64,000 bases of DNA from Falsiroseomonas sp050563525 (lineage in GTDB: Bacteria; Pseudomonadota; Alphaproteobacteria; Acetobacterales; Acetobacteraceae). Where the stretch lies: NCBI RefSeq assembly GCF_050563525.1, contig NZ_JBNXUN010000008.1:124001-188000 (forward strand). Direction: 5' to 3'. The notes beneath the pieces were generated by a model that made no database searches, had not been told where the DNA came from, and saw only the letters and a program-made list of their open reading frames with translations. A program made the position numbers and the translations under genes. Below, in pieces: positions 1 to 8,779 of this stretch (the stretch's first letter is position 1; each line of letters starts with the position of its first letter).

Positions 1-1355
1 CAGCTTGCCTGCATCGGCACGTTGCCGACCGGGTCGGACGCGCCGAGCCCGTTCCAGAAGGTCAGGCCGATATGCCAGCCGCCCTCGCTCGGCGGACGAC
101 GGTTGGCGCGGCGCCCGGCCATGGACGCGAAGTCGGTGGCCTGCACATCCGTGCGAAAGCCGACCGACTGCATCTGCTGCGCCAGCACCAGCGTCGCGGC
201 ATGGACGAAGGGATTGTCGGTCGGGTCCATGATGACGATCGGGCTGCCGTCATAGCCTGATTCGCGCAGCAACTGCCGCGCCCGTTCGCGTGCCGCCGGC
301 GTGCCGAGGCCTTCGGGGACACCGGCATTCGTCTCCTGCGGCGAACCGCAGATGAAGAAGGCGTGGCACACCTGGTACAGCGACGGGTCCGGGAACATCG
401 CCTGGAGGAATTCCTCCTGGTTCACCAGCAGCATCAGCGCTTCCCGCGCGCGCTGGTCGTTGAAGGGCGGGTGGATGTGGTTCATGCGGATCATGCCCGG
501 CGCACCGAGCGTGTTGGTGCGGATGATCTGCATGCCGCGCCGCCGCAGCATCGGCAGGAAGTCCACGCCGGGGCTCTCGACATAGTCGATCTCGCCCTGG
601 ATCAGCGCCAGGGCGGAGGTCTGCGCGTTGGCGATGTTCAGCCATTCCACGCGGTCCACATGCGCCACCTTGCCGCCGGCGGTGCCGGAGGCGGGCTCGC
701 TACGCGGCACGTAGTCCGGATTGCGGCGATACACCACCGTGCTGCCCGGCACCCATTCCTCCCGCACGAAGATGAAGGGGCCGCTGCCGATGGTCTCCCG
801 GATGGCCGTGAAGGGGTCTGTGGCTGCGACGCGCGCTGGCATGATGGCGGGCATGTTGCCGGCGGGCTTCGACAGCGCGTCCAGCATTAGGCCGTAGGGC
901 CGGCTCAGCGTCCACGCCACGGTGCGGCCATCGGCCTGTGCTTCCATGGCGGTGGTGATGGCCATGATCTGCCGGCCATGCGGGTCGCGCGCGCCCCAAC
1001 GCCGCAGGGAGGCAACCACGTCGGTCGCCGTCACGGGCGCGCCGTCGTGGAACTTCAGCCCCTCGCGCAGCGTGAAGCGCCAGACCAGCGCATCGGGCGA
1101 GACGCTGTATGCCGACACCATCTGCGGCTGCGGGCGCTGCTGCGCATCGCGGCCGAACAGCTGGTCGTAAATCATGTGCGCATGCGATTGCACCACGCCG
1201 GCCGTCGTGTTGATCGGGTCCAGCGTCTGCAGGTCCGCGTTCGGCACCATGCGCAGCACGCGTTCGGGCGGCACGGGCTGCGCCTGGAGCGGCGCCGCGG
1301 TCACCCAGGCGGTGAGCGTTACGCCCACGGCGAGCGCGGCAAGGCGGGTGAGCAT
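1..1355 (-). CDS. ABC transporter substrate-binding protein, family 5 (partial)
   Basis: This is the periplasmic solute receptor of a dipeptide/oligopeptide-type ABC importer. It starts at an ATG at 1355 and runs off the left edge, so its C-terminus is missing; 451 codons are visible, whereas family members usually have about 500-530 residues. The first ~26 residues form a hydrophobic signal peptide ending in PLQAQ. The SBP_bac_5 signature LREGLKFHDGAPVT is followed by DVVASLRRW. The same arrangement occurs in the protein at 57894-59471, so the two are paralogues. A TetR regulator is divergently encoded across a 126-bp spacer, which suggests control by that regulator. The substrate cannot be read from the sequence; peptides, glutathione or other small molecules are possible. 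Confidence 0.9.
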   Translation of the reverse strand, partial: MLTRLAALAVGVTLTAWVTAAPLQAQPVPPERVLRMVPNADLQTLDPINTTAGVVQSHAHMIYDQLFGRDAQQRPQPQMVSAYSVSPDALVWRFTLREGLKFHDGAPVTATDVVASLRRWGARDPHGRQIMAITTAMEAQADGRTVAWTLSRPYGLMLDALSKPAGNMPAIMPARVAATDPFTAIRETIGSGPFIFVREEWVPGSTVVYRRNPDYVPRSEPASGTAGGKVAHVDRVEWLNIANAQTSALALIQGEIDYVESPGVDFLPMLRRRGMQIIRTNTLGAPGMIRMNHIHPPFNDQRAREALMLLVNQEEFLQAMFPDPSLYQVCHAFFICGSPQETNAGVPEGLGTPAARERARQLLRESGYDGSPIVIMDPTDNPFVHAATLVLAQQMQSVGFRTDVQATDFASMAGRRANRRPPSEGGWHIGLTFWNGLGASDPVGNVPMQAS

Positions 1356-1390
1356 GGCTGGGAACCCCCGGTGACATTACGATCCGGTAT

Positions 1391-1410
1391 TATGGACTGT
1401 TCGCTCCATA
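1391..1410. promoter_or_regulatory. Inverted repeat, candidate TetR operator
   Basis: TATGGA and TCCATA form perfect 6-bp arms around an 8-bp centre in the spacer between the binding-protein gene (minus) and the tetR gene (plus). TetR regulators usually bind such palindromes between themselves and a divergent target. The assignment rests on position and symmetry only. Confidence 0.45.
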
Positions 1411-1481
1411 TCGGGCAAGCTGCCACGGCGCGGCGGAGTCGGCCGCGCGGCGCGCCAGCCAGTTGAAAGGTCCTGCCGCCG

Positions 1482-2057
1482 ATGCCCCGGCCGCGCGAAT
1501 TCGACGAGGATGGGGTGCTGGAGGCCGCGATGCAGCGGTTCTGGCGCCATGGCTATGCCGCGACGTCCGTGCGCGACCTCGGGCAGGCGATGGGGATCGG
1601 CCAGGCGAGCTTCTACAACGCCTTCGGCGACAAGCGCCGGCTGTTCGCACGCTGCCTGGACCGCTACCTCGACATGGGAATGCGGACGCGCATCGCGCGG
1701 CTGGAGGCGGAGCTCACGCCACGGCAGGCGATCGAGACGATGCTGCAGGAGATCGTCGCCCGATCGCTGCGCGACAGGCTTGGCTGCCTGCTGGTGAATT
1801 CGGCGCTGGAACTGGCGCCACACGACCGCGATGTCGGGCAGGTGGTGACGGCGCGGCTCGCGGAGCTGGAGGGTTTTTTCCGCCGTGCCGCGCAAGCGGG
1901 CCAGCGTGCGGGCAGCATCAATGCCGCGCGGGATCCGGCCGACCTCGCGCGGCTGCTGGTGGCCCTGGTGATGGGCCTTCGCGTCCTGTCCCGCGGCCGT
2001 CCGGACCGCGCCCTGCTGGAGGGCGCGGTCCGTCAGGGCCTGGTCCTGCTGGACTAG
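1482..2057 (+). CDS. TetR/AcrR family transcriptional regulator
   Basis: A 191-residue cytoplasmic DNA-binding repressor. The N-terminal TetR helix-turn-helix is clear: after FDEDGVLEAAMQRFWRHGY comes TSVRDLGQAMGIGQASFYN and then FGDKRRLF, the usual recognition helix followed by the F-x-x-K motif at residues ~28-52. The remaining ~140 residues are the helical ligand-binding and dimer domain; the ligand cannot be predicted. It is divergent from the family-5 binding protein, and a palindrome lies in the shared spacer, so it probably controls that gene and itself. Its stop codon overlaps the end of the convergent DUF3618 gene by 4 bp. Confidence 0.9.
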   Translation: MPRPREFDEDGVLEAAMQRFWRHGYAATSVRDLGQAMGIGQASFYNAFGDKRRLFARCLDRYLDMGMRTRIARLEAELTPRQAIETMLQEIVARSLRDRLGCLLVNSALELAPHDRDVGQVVTARLAELEGFFRRAAQAGQRAGSINAARDPADLARLLVALVMGLRVLSRGRPDRALLEGAVRQGLVLLD

Positions 2058-3346
2058 ACCCGGCCGGAGCCGGTTCCAGCACCGGGCGCAATCGGCGTCG
2101 TGGTGGAACCCGAATGCGTCGCGGTGGGGCTGACATACGGCGTGGCCAGCGATCCGCTACCGGTGGTGCCACCGGGATTGGTATTGCCGGGCGACGTGCC
2201 GCCGGCAGACGCCGCACTGGACGTGCCCGCCGTGGCGGACCGGTCCTTCACGGCCTCCTCGGCCTTGCCGATCGCACCATGGGCCTGACCGGCAATGTCC
2301 TTCGCCGTCTCGCGCACCGCCTCACGCACCTGCGGCACCAGGCCCGCCGCGGCGCCGCTGACCGCCTCGCGCGCCCGCTCGGCCTGTTCGCCGACCTTCT
2401 CGCGCGCCTGCTCATAGCCCTGCTGGGCCATCTCCTGCGCCCGCTCGGCCAGGTCGTCGCGGGTCTCGCCCATCCAACGATCCTCGGTTTCCGTGCCAGG
2501 CAACAGCGCACCAATCGCGGCACCAAGGGCGAGGCCGACGGCACCGATCACCAGCGGCTGTTCCTGCATCAGGCGCGACGCACCATGCTGCACGTCGTCC
2601 GCGTAGTGGCCGAAGCGGTCGCGGGCATCCTCCGCGTAATGGCCAAGACGGTCCCGCGACTCCCCGACATAGTTGCCGAAGCGGTCGCGCGAGCCGCCGG
2701 CGAAGCGCGATGCCCGGTCGCCCGCATGTCGCGCGCCACCGCGCACGGAACCAGCCGCGGATCCGACCGCACCGGCCACGCTGCGATAGGCGGCGCTGGC
2801 AGCATCAGCCGCGCTGCTCGCGGCGCTGGCCACACTCTCGCGCACGGCGCTGGCCGCATCGCCCACCGCTTCGCCAGCCCGGCTGGCCGCATCGGAGACG
2901 GTGCCAGCCGCACCGGATACAGCCCCCGTCACCGCGCTACCGGCCCCGCTGACCCGCTCGCCGATCCCGCGGGAGGGTGCCTCGTAGACACCGACGCGGC
3001 GACCGGAATAGGTGCTGCCGTAGCTGTCGGCGTAGTCGTCCTCGTAGTCGTAGGTCCGCGTCACGCCGCGCCGCCCGGTCTGGTTGCCGGACATCATCAG
3101 CCAGCCAATTCCGGCGCCGATCAACAGCAGCGGCAGCGGGTTGTCGCGCACGGAGGCGCCGAGGTTGCGGGTGAATTCCGCGCCGCCGGAACTCCGCGCA
3201 TAGTCGATTGCCTGCTCGAACAGCTGGCCGGGCGAAGCCTTGTCGCGCAGCTGCTCCAGCGTCTCGGTCAGGTTGGCGCGCGTGGCTTCGACCTCGTTCT
3301 CGATCTGCGCGCTGGTGCGGTTGCCGGGATCCGTTGCACTGCTCAT
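2054..3346 (-). CDS. DUF3618 domain membrane protein
   Basis: A 430-residue protein of unknown function. Residues ~10-55 match the DUF3618 pattern (IENEVEATRANLTETLEQL). A hydrophobic segment lies at about 70-86 and a second at about 283-302 (PLVIGAVGLALGAAIGALLPG region). Between them is an Ala-rich amphipathic stretch, then a repeated R-D-R-x-G-x-Y unit at about 215-255. The C-terminus is Ala/Glu-rich helix followed by a Gly/Thr/Ser tail. It is the last gene of a three-gene operon; its ATG overlaps the stop of the holin-like gene by 4 bp. Such triplets are common in alphaproteobacteria and are linked to envelope stress, which is the likely role here. Confidence 0.85.
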   Translation of the reverse strand: MSSATDPGNRTSAQIENEVEATRANLTETLEQLRDKASPGQLFEQAIDYARSSGGAEFTRNLGASVRDNPLPLLLIGAGIGWLMMSGNQTGRRGVTRTYDYEDDYADSYGSTYSGRRVGVYEAPSRGIGERVSGAGSAVTGAVSGAAGTVSDAASRAGEAVGDAASAVRESVASAASSAADAASAAYRSVAGAVGSAAGSVRGGARHAGDRASRFAGGSRDRFGNYVGESRDRLGHYAEDARDRFGHYADDVQHGASRLMQEQPLVIGAVGLALGAAIGALLPGTETEDRWMGETRDDLAERAQEMAQQGYEQAREKVGEQAERAREAVSGAAAGLVPQVREAVRETAKDIAGQAHGAIGKAEEAVKDRSATAGTSSAASAGGTSPGNTNPGGTTGSGSLATPYVSPTATHSGSTTTPIAPGAGTGSGRV

Positions 3347-3786
3347 CGCACCTGCTCCTTTGCGACCTGGGCGTCCCGCGACAGCTGTTCGGCCGTGCGG
3401 TTCGGGACGAGGTTGGCTGTGTTGAGGCGGTTCAGCCCGCTGCGGATCAGCAGGTAGCCGACCAGCGCCGCGAAGACCGCGACGATGAGCTGCGACCAGC
3501 CCACCGGGACATCGAAGTAGACCAGCAGCGAAACCAGCGCGAACAGCATCAGGATCAAGGTGCCGAGCAGCATGGCGGCACCCGCGGCGATCGGCGTGAT
3601 GGCGCCGGCCGCGTGGCCCACCTTCTCGCCCATCTCGGCCCGCGCCAGCTGGATCTCCTGGCGGAACAGCGTGGACATCTGGCCGATGACGGTGCTGAAC
3701 AGCTCCGGCAGCGAACGGTCATTCGCCGGACGGTCCGCGATGTAGCGCTCCGTGGGTTGTGTCGGTTGATAGTTCTCGGATGGCAT
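3343..3786 (-). CDS. Phage-holin family (DUF1469/YqjE-like) membrane protein
   Basis: A 147-residue inner-membrane protein. A soluble N-terminus carrying the conserved LFSTVIGQMSTLFRQEIQLA segment leads into two transmembrane helices at about residues 50-76 and 82-104, then a short polar tail. This is the layout of the Actinobacterial Holin-X/DUF1469 family. Despite the family name, these are chromosomal stress-associated proteins rather than phage lysis proteins. It is translationally coupled to the DUF3618 gene (4-bp overlap) and lies 12 bp after the preceding gene of the operon. Function unknown. Confidence 0.85.
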   Translation of the reverse strand: MPSENYQPTQPTERYIADRPANDRSLPELFSTVIGQMSTLFRQEIQLARAEMGEKVGHAAGAITPIAAGAAMLLGTLILMLFALVSLLVYFDVPVGWSQLIVAVFAALVGYLLIRSGLNRLNTANLVPNRTAEQLSRDAQVAKEQVR

Positions 3787-3798
3787 GCCCGTATCTCC

Positions 3799-4632
3799 TC
3801 AGCCAGCCCGTTCTGGGAAATCGGTATCGCGCGCCTTGCCACCCGGCCAGGCCGCCGCGCCACCCAGTGATGCGGCGGCAAGCGTTGCCGGGCGTGCCGG
3901 CGCGGAGGCATCACCTGTGTGCGTTCCGGCATGCGCATCATTGGCACCCGGCGTCGTCGGCGGAACCCAGCCCGGGGCGCCACCGGCCCCGACGGGACGC
4001 TGGCTCACGGCGCCGGCGCGATGGTCGTTGTCATGGTCGACCCGCCGCCCCGTGTAATCCGAGTAGCCACCGGAATACTCGCTTGTGTAGCCGCCGCTGC
4101 GGCGGCGGCGAGAGGCATCGGCGGAGCTTTTCGCGAAGCGCACCAGCGCAAAGCCCGCCAGCATCGCGGCGCCGAAGAAGGCGACCGGCTGACGGCGCGC
4201 GATGTCCTCGACGCGGCCAAGCAACTCGCCCGGCGTGCTTTCGCGGAGCGTGCGGCCGATGCCCTCCATCGCGTTCGCCGCCTCGTGCACGTAGCGTGCG
4301 ACCTGCGGCGATGTCTCGCCGAGCTTGTCGGCGGCGCCATGCACGGAACGCGCGACGCTGTCCGCATGCTCCGCCCCGGCTTGCTGCTGCGCCTCGGCGA
4401 AGCTCTCGGCGCGCTCGCGCGCGGCACGCACCACTTCGGCGCCTTCCTTCTTGATGTCGCTCGCGACGCCCGCGGCTTCCTCACGGATCGTGCCAGCAGC
4501 GGCGCGTGCCTCATCGGCCGTGCGCCGCATGGCGTCGTTGGACTGGCTACCCATGCTGGTGCCGCCCATATGGCCCGGCGTGTTGCCTGCCGGTGTCGGG
4601 CCGGTGTGTCCCGGCATTCGCGTGTCGCTCAT
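3799..4632 (-). CDS. Apolipoprotein-like membrane protein (nutrient-deprivation-induced type)
   Basis: A 277-residue protein, first gene of the three-gene stress operon. Residues ~30-135 are a long amphipathic Ala/Glu/Arg helix region (repeated A-x-x-x-R/E patterns), followed by one transmembrane segment at about 148-166 (PVAFFGAAMLAGFALVRFA) and a low-complexity Gly/Ser/Tyr/Pro tail. The composition and gene order (this protein, holin-like, DUF3618) match loci annotated as nutrient-deprivation-induced proteins in Acetobacteraceae and related groups. A candidate EcfG-type promoter lies ~83 bp upstream. The biochemical role is not known. Confidence 0.7.
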   Translation of the reverse strand: MSDTRMPGHTGPTPAGNTPGHMGGTSMGSQSNDAMRRTADEARAAAGTIREEAAGVASDIKKEGAEVVRAARERAESFAEAQQQAGAEHADSVARSVHGAADKLGETSPQVARYVHEAANAMEGIGRTLRESTPGELLGRVEDIARRQPVAFFGAAMLAGFALVRFAKSSADASRRRRSGGYTSEYSGGYSDYTGRRVDHDNDHRAGAVSQRPVGAGGAPGWVPPTTPGANDAHAGTHTGDASAPARPATLAAASLGGAAAWPGGKARDTDFPERAG

Positions 4633-4714
4633 TTGCCCACCTCGGCTGCTGTTGCTGTGATTTCCTCAGACCGCCCGACTTCGATGAAGTCGCGCCCTCG
4701 CCTGTGTTCATTCC

Positions 4715-4739
4715 AACAGCACACACCCGCAAAGGTTCT
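4715..4739 (-). promoter_or_regulatory. Weak EcfG-like promoter candidate
   Basis: Read on the minus strand, AGAAC is followed after 16 bases by TGTT. The alphaproteobacterial general-stress sigma factor EcfG recognises about GGAAC-N16/17-CGTT, so four of five bases of the -35 and three of four of the -10 agree. The site precedes the stress membrane operon. It is a weak match and could be chance. Confidence 0.3.
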
Positions 4740-4881
4740 TTGCGCATCCGTAGCTTCTCGGCGTTTCGCGATGCAGCATCGCGATCTTGCGCCGGCGGAA
4801 AGGCCTGCCACACACGGCGGAGCGCCCGCGTTCAGTCGAACGTCCCGCGCAGCGTGGCGGGTCGCGCAGGAGGATCGCATC

Positions 4882-5268
4882 ATGTCGGACAGCAAGGCCG
4901 CTTCCACCAAGGACGAATCAATCTCGATCGCGGTGACTCCGATGCGCAGGACCGCGGAAGGCGTCTGGGAAACCTCCGAACGCCAGGGCGCGCAGTTCTT
5001 CCTGGTGGAATTGGTGCAGGACGACGGGGAGGAGGCAGAGGTGGTGGTGGAATGCCGCGACGAGCGTACCGCTGCGCTTGCCGCGCGGGTGGTGGCAGCC
5101 AGCCTGGCGGCGCTGGGGCTGGCGGAGGCGGCGGAGGACGGCGCCGTGGTGACCGCCTTCGACGACGACACCGCCGCCATCCTGGCCGACAACCCGACAC
5201 CCGAGGTTGCAGCCCCGGCCGGTGCCTGGACCGAGGCCCCGGATGAAGACGCCGCGCCGCTGCAATAG
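4882..5268 (+). CDS. Hypothetical acidic protein, 128 aa
   Basis: A small acidic protein I do not recognise. The start is decided by a perfect AGGAGG at 4868-4873, eight bases before the ATG; the frame is open far upstream, but that part is not a gene. The protein has no signal peptide or membrane segment. Its middle (FFLVELVQDDGEEAEVVVEC, then a long Ala-rich helix) looks like a compact alpha/beta fold, and the C-terminus is Pro/Asp-rich. It is divergent from the stress operon and about 90 bp upstream of the cheR-PAS gene. Confidence 0.7.
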   Translation: MSDSKAASTKDESISIAVTPMRRTAEGVWETSERQGAQFFLVELVQDDGEEAEVVVECRDERTAALAARVVAASLAALGLAEAAEDGAVVTAFDDDTAAILADNPTPEVAAPAGAWTEAPDEDAAPLQ

Positions 5269-5356
5269 GCAGGGCAGGCCTTCCGCCAGGGCAGGCTTTC
5301 GCGTGCAGGACGAAGGATGAAGTGCTAGACCGGTCACGTTGCAGACAGGACCGACG

Positions 5357-7596
5357 ATGACCGGAACCGAGACGGTTGAGCCCGAACTCCAGGCGCTCAT
5401 CCGCTACATCCAGGAAAATCGCGGGGTCGACTTCCGTGGCTACAAGAAGTCCAGTCTGCGGCGGCGGATCCTGCGACGCATGGAGGACGTGGGCATCGAG
5501 GGCTTCGGTGCCTACCATGCCTTCCTGGAGAAGCACGCGGGCGAATTCCCGGAACTGCTGAACACCGTCCTCATCAACGTCACCTCCTTCTTCCGGGACA
5601 CCGAGGCCTGGGACGCACTGCGCACCCAGGTGGTGCCGCGGCTGCGGGAGCGCGCCGGCACCGATGGCCACCTGCGCATCTGGAGCGTCGGCTGCGCCAC
5701 CGGGGAGGAACCCTACAGCCTGGCCATGGCCTTCGCCGAGGTGTTCGGGGCCGACGTCTGCAACCGCCTGAAGATCTACGCCACCGACCTCGACGAGGAC
5801 GCGCTCCGCACTGCGCGCCACGCCACCTACGCGCCGCGCGACGTGGAGGGCGTGCCGCCGGAACTGCTGGCCAAGTATTTCGACCGCACGCCGAACCACT
5901 ATGTTTTCCAGCGCGAGTTGCGGAAATGCGTGATCTTCGGCCGGCACAACGTGGTGCATGACGCGCCGATCATCCGCATCGACCTGCTGGTCTGCCGCAA
6001 CCTGCTGATCTACCTGGAGACGGAAACCCAGAACCAGGTCCTGCCCCGGCTGCACTACGCCCTGGCCGAGGACGGGCTGAGTTCCTCGGCAAGGCGGAGA
6101 CCCAGTTGGCGCGGTCGCGGCTGTTCGAGGCGGTCGACCTGAAGCACCGCATCTTCCGCAAGGTGCCGCAAACCTGGCGCCGCAGCATCGGCGGGTCGAT
6201 CGCCATCGGCGCCAATGGCGCGGCACCGAATACCGCCCGGGTGCCGGCGCTGCACCAGCGACTGCTGGAAGCGATCGCTGACAGCACGGCACAGGCCTAC
6301 CTCGCGGTGGATGGGGAGGGGCTGCTGGTCTTCGCCAACCCCTCCGCACGCCGCCTGCTGGAGGTGGGCGAAGGCGATGTCGGCCGCCCGTTCCATGACC
6401 TTTCGATCTCCTACCGCCCGGCGGAGCTTCGCAGCCGGATCGAGGAAGCCGCCCGCGCCGGCCGCAGCGTCCGCGTGGATCACCAGGAATACCACCGCCC
6501 CCCGGCCGAGCCGGTCCGCCTGACCATCGAGGTGACGCCGCTGTTCGGGCGGGAGGGCCAGCAATTCGCGACCCTCATCGGCTTCACCGACACCACCCGC
6601 GCCTGGGCCATGCAGCAGGAACTGCAGACAGCACAGGAAACCCTGGAAACCACGGTCGAGGAATTGCAGTCCGCGAACGAGGAGCTGGAGACCACCAACG
6701 AGGAACTGCAATCCACCAACGAGGAACTCGAGACCACGAACGAGGAACTCCAGTCCACGAACGAGGAGCTGGAGACGATGAACGAGGAGCTGCAATCCAC
6801 CAACGACGAGCTGGAGGCGGTGAACGAGGAGCTGCGCCTGCGGCAGGAGGAGAATGCCGAGTATCACCGTTATGCGGAGGGGGTCCTGCGCAGCATGGAT
6901 GCCGGCATCGTCGTCCTCGATGCGTCCCTGAAGGTGCAATCCTGGAACCGCTGGAACGAGGGTATCTGGGGCCTGCGGGCGGATGAGGTGCAGGGCCAGG
7001 ATGTGTTCGGGCTCGACATCGGCCTGCCGGTAGACCGGCTGCGCGCCGAAATGCTGCGTGTGCTGGGCGGCGAGGCGGAACATTCCGAGCAGGTGGTGGC
7101 GGCGGTCGACCGACGTGGCCGCAGCCTGACCTGCCGCGTCCGCGTCTCACCCCTTCGCTACGAAACCCAGGCGACACAGGGTGTGGTGCTGATCATCGAG
7201 GATGTGACCGAGGCGCGGCAGGACCAGGACTACGCCCGGTATCTCGGCCGCATCATCGGGCAGTCCTTGAACGAGGTCTATTTCCTGGACCCGGAGACGC
7301 TGCGCTTCCTGCTCGTCAACCACGGCGGCGAACAGAAGCTGGGCCACACGATCGCGCAGTTGCGCCGCATCGCCCTGCCGGATCTTCTGGTCGGCGTCGC
7401 CCTGCAGCCCTTCCGCGCCATGCTGGCCCCGGTGCTGGAGGGCAAGCGGCCGGAACTGGTGATCGAGGCGATGATACGCGGCCCGGACGGGCAGGAGCGC
7501 GCGGTGGAGTTGTGCCTGCAGCACTTCCCAAAGGAGGACCCGCCAATCCTCATCGCCATGGTGCACGACATCGCGGAGCGGCAGAAACTGGCCTGA
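5357..7596 (+). pseudogene. CheR methyltransferase-PAS fusion, broken by one frameshift
   Basis: Two frames together encode one protein of about 746 residues. The first (from ATG 5357) is a CheR-type methyltransferase: an N-terminal CheR domain (YKKSSLRRRILRRM), the SAM-binding motif SVGCATGEEPYSLAM at ~109-123, and CRNLLIY near 214. At 6078-6081 one base appears missing: the next frame continues at once with the expected FLGKAETQLARSRLF. The second part holds a PAS domain, a heptad-repeat coiled coil (~430-500), a second PAS and a third PAS-like region, with no kinase. CheR proteins methylate glutamates of chemoreceptors with SAM; PAS fusions are sensory versions, often beside a CheB, as here. 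The break may be real or a sequencing error. Confidence 0.85.
6658..6834 (+). repeat. Eight 21-bp tandem repeats encoding a coiled coil
   Basis: Eight consecutive 7-codon units alternate EELQSTN and EELETTN with small variations, then a last EEL. The DNA repeats are imperfect, with many synonymous differences, so they are old. They form the signalling helix between the PAS domains of the CheR-PAS protein, a feature known from CheB/CheR/PAS fusions. Confidence 0.9.
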
Positions 7597-7609
7597 GGAT
7601 TCTGCGGCC

Positions 7610-8644
7610 TCAGTCGGGCGGCTCCATGCCATCCTGCACGGCCTCCGCCTCCTCGCTGCGCAGGATGCCGATCGCGCTGGAAATAAGGCTTGCGGCGCGC
7701 TCCGCCTCCTCCGCCGCCATCTGCCAACGCCGGGAGGCGTGCCGCATGCCACGCTGTTCGGCCTGCTGCCGCATGCGCAGGAACAGTTGCCGGCGGTCGT
7801 GATGCGTGCGGATCGCCACCGAAAGCGCCTCCTCCAGCGCTTCCTGCTGCGTCAGGGCAAGGGATTCCGGGCCGAAGGCGTGACCGATCTGGCAACGGAA
7901 GCGCGGCAGCTTCTCATCCTCGATCTCGTTCAGCACGCCGCCACAGGCCGGGCAGCTCATCCGGCTCGGCCGGCCGACCGCACCGCTGCTGGGGGGCATG
8001 GAGGCGAACTCCTGTTGCGAGATGCGAGCTTCGGCCAGCAGGCGTGGCGAAACGGGAAACGACGCGGCGGCGGCGGTGCGTGCCAGGCGAGACAGCAGCA
8101 TCGGCAATTCGGCGGCGGGCACGCAATAATCGGGGCTGTCCCCCAGCAGTGCGTTGCGGGGCATGTCCGGCCAGGCAGCATCCTCCGGATCCTGCACCAC
8201 GCTGATCCCGCCGCAGGCCTTGACCGCCACCAGCCCGGCCGTACCGTCGTCCAGCATGCCGCTCAGCACCACGCCGATCACGCGCGGCCCCCGCGCCACG
8301 GCGGCGGACCGGAACAGCGGGTCGATCGCCGGCCGCGTGCGGTTTTCCTGCGGCCCGCGGCGCAGGTTGATGTGTTCGCCATCGGGCGAAACCAGAAGAT
8401 GCAGGTCGGGCGGCGCCACCACGATGGTGCCGCGGCGGATCGGCGCGCCGTCGACGGCCGGCAGCACCGGCAACCTTCCCGCACGGGCAAGAATTTCCGG
8501 CATGGCGCTGCGCGACGTAGGGGAGATATGCTGCACCACGAGGACCGCCGCCGGCAAATCCTCCGGCAGGCCGCGACAGACTCCAGCCAGCGTATCGACC
8601 CCGCCGGCTGATGCTCCGATAACGATGGTGTCGTGCTGATCCAG
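7610..8644 (-). CDS. CheB-type methylesterase without receiver domain
   Basis: This cytoplasmic enzyme would demethylate or deamidate chemoreceptor glutamates. The Ser-His-Asp triad is visible: GASAGG near the N-terminus, VVQH about 30 residues later, and VLSGMLDDG near the middle. There is no receiver domain. After residue ~200 a CxxC pair (MSCPACGG) and a C-x3-GH motif (RCQIGHAF) form the extra C-terminal zinc-knuckle and helical domain seen in CheBs paired with CheR-PAS proteins. The conserved N-terminal IVIGASAGG is preceded by no ATG, GTG or TTG down to the upstream stop; I place the start at a CTG (8644) that follows GGAG. An internal TTG at 8557 would remove the catalytic serine. It is convergent with cheR-PAS. 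Confidence 0.85.
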   Translation of the reverse strand: MDQHDTIVIGASAGGVDTLAGVCRGLPEDLPAAVLVVQHISPTSRSAMPEILARAGRLPVLPAVDGAPIRRGTIVVAPPDLHLLVSPDGEHINLRRGPQENRTRPAIDPLFRSAAVARGPRVIGVVLSGMLDDGTAGLVAVKACGGISVVQDPEDAAWPDMPRNALLGDSPDYCVPAAELPMLLSRLARTAAAASFPVSPRLLAEARISQQEFASMPPSSGAVGRPSRMSCPACGGVLNEIEDEKLPRFRCQIGHAFGPESLALTQQEALEEALSVAIRTHHDRRQLFLRMRQQAEQRGMRHASRRWQMAAEEAERAASLISSAIGILRSEEAEAVQDGMEPPD

Positions 8645-8779
8645 CGAATTCGCTCCAACCTGCAGCCCGCGGTTGAGCCGGCCGAAACTTTCCTGCCGAG
8701 AGGCCGCTTGCTTCTATTCCCTATGCCAGGGATGTAACGCTAGATCGTTCAAAAAGTCGCGCAAGCGAGGGACCGCCGG

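Noticed and set aside
3919..4881. Long open frame in front of the 128-aa protein
   Set aside because: The region is the coding strand's shadow of the stress operon on the minus strand, and the ribosome-binding site points to ATG 4882.
7592..7613. Small hairpin CTGAGG...CCTCAG between cheR-PAS and cheB stops
   Set aside because: Only six base pairs and no T-run on either strand; not enough to call a terminator.
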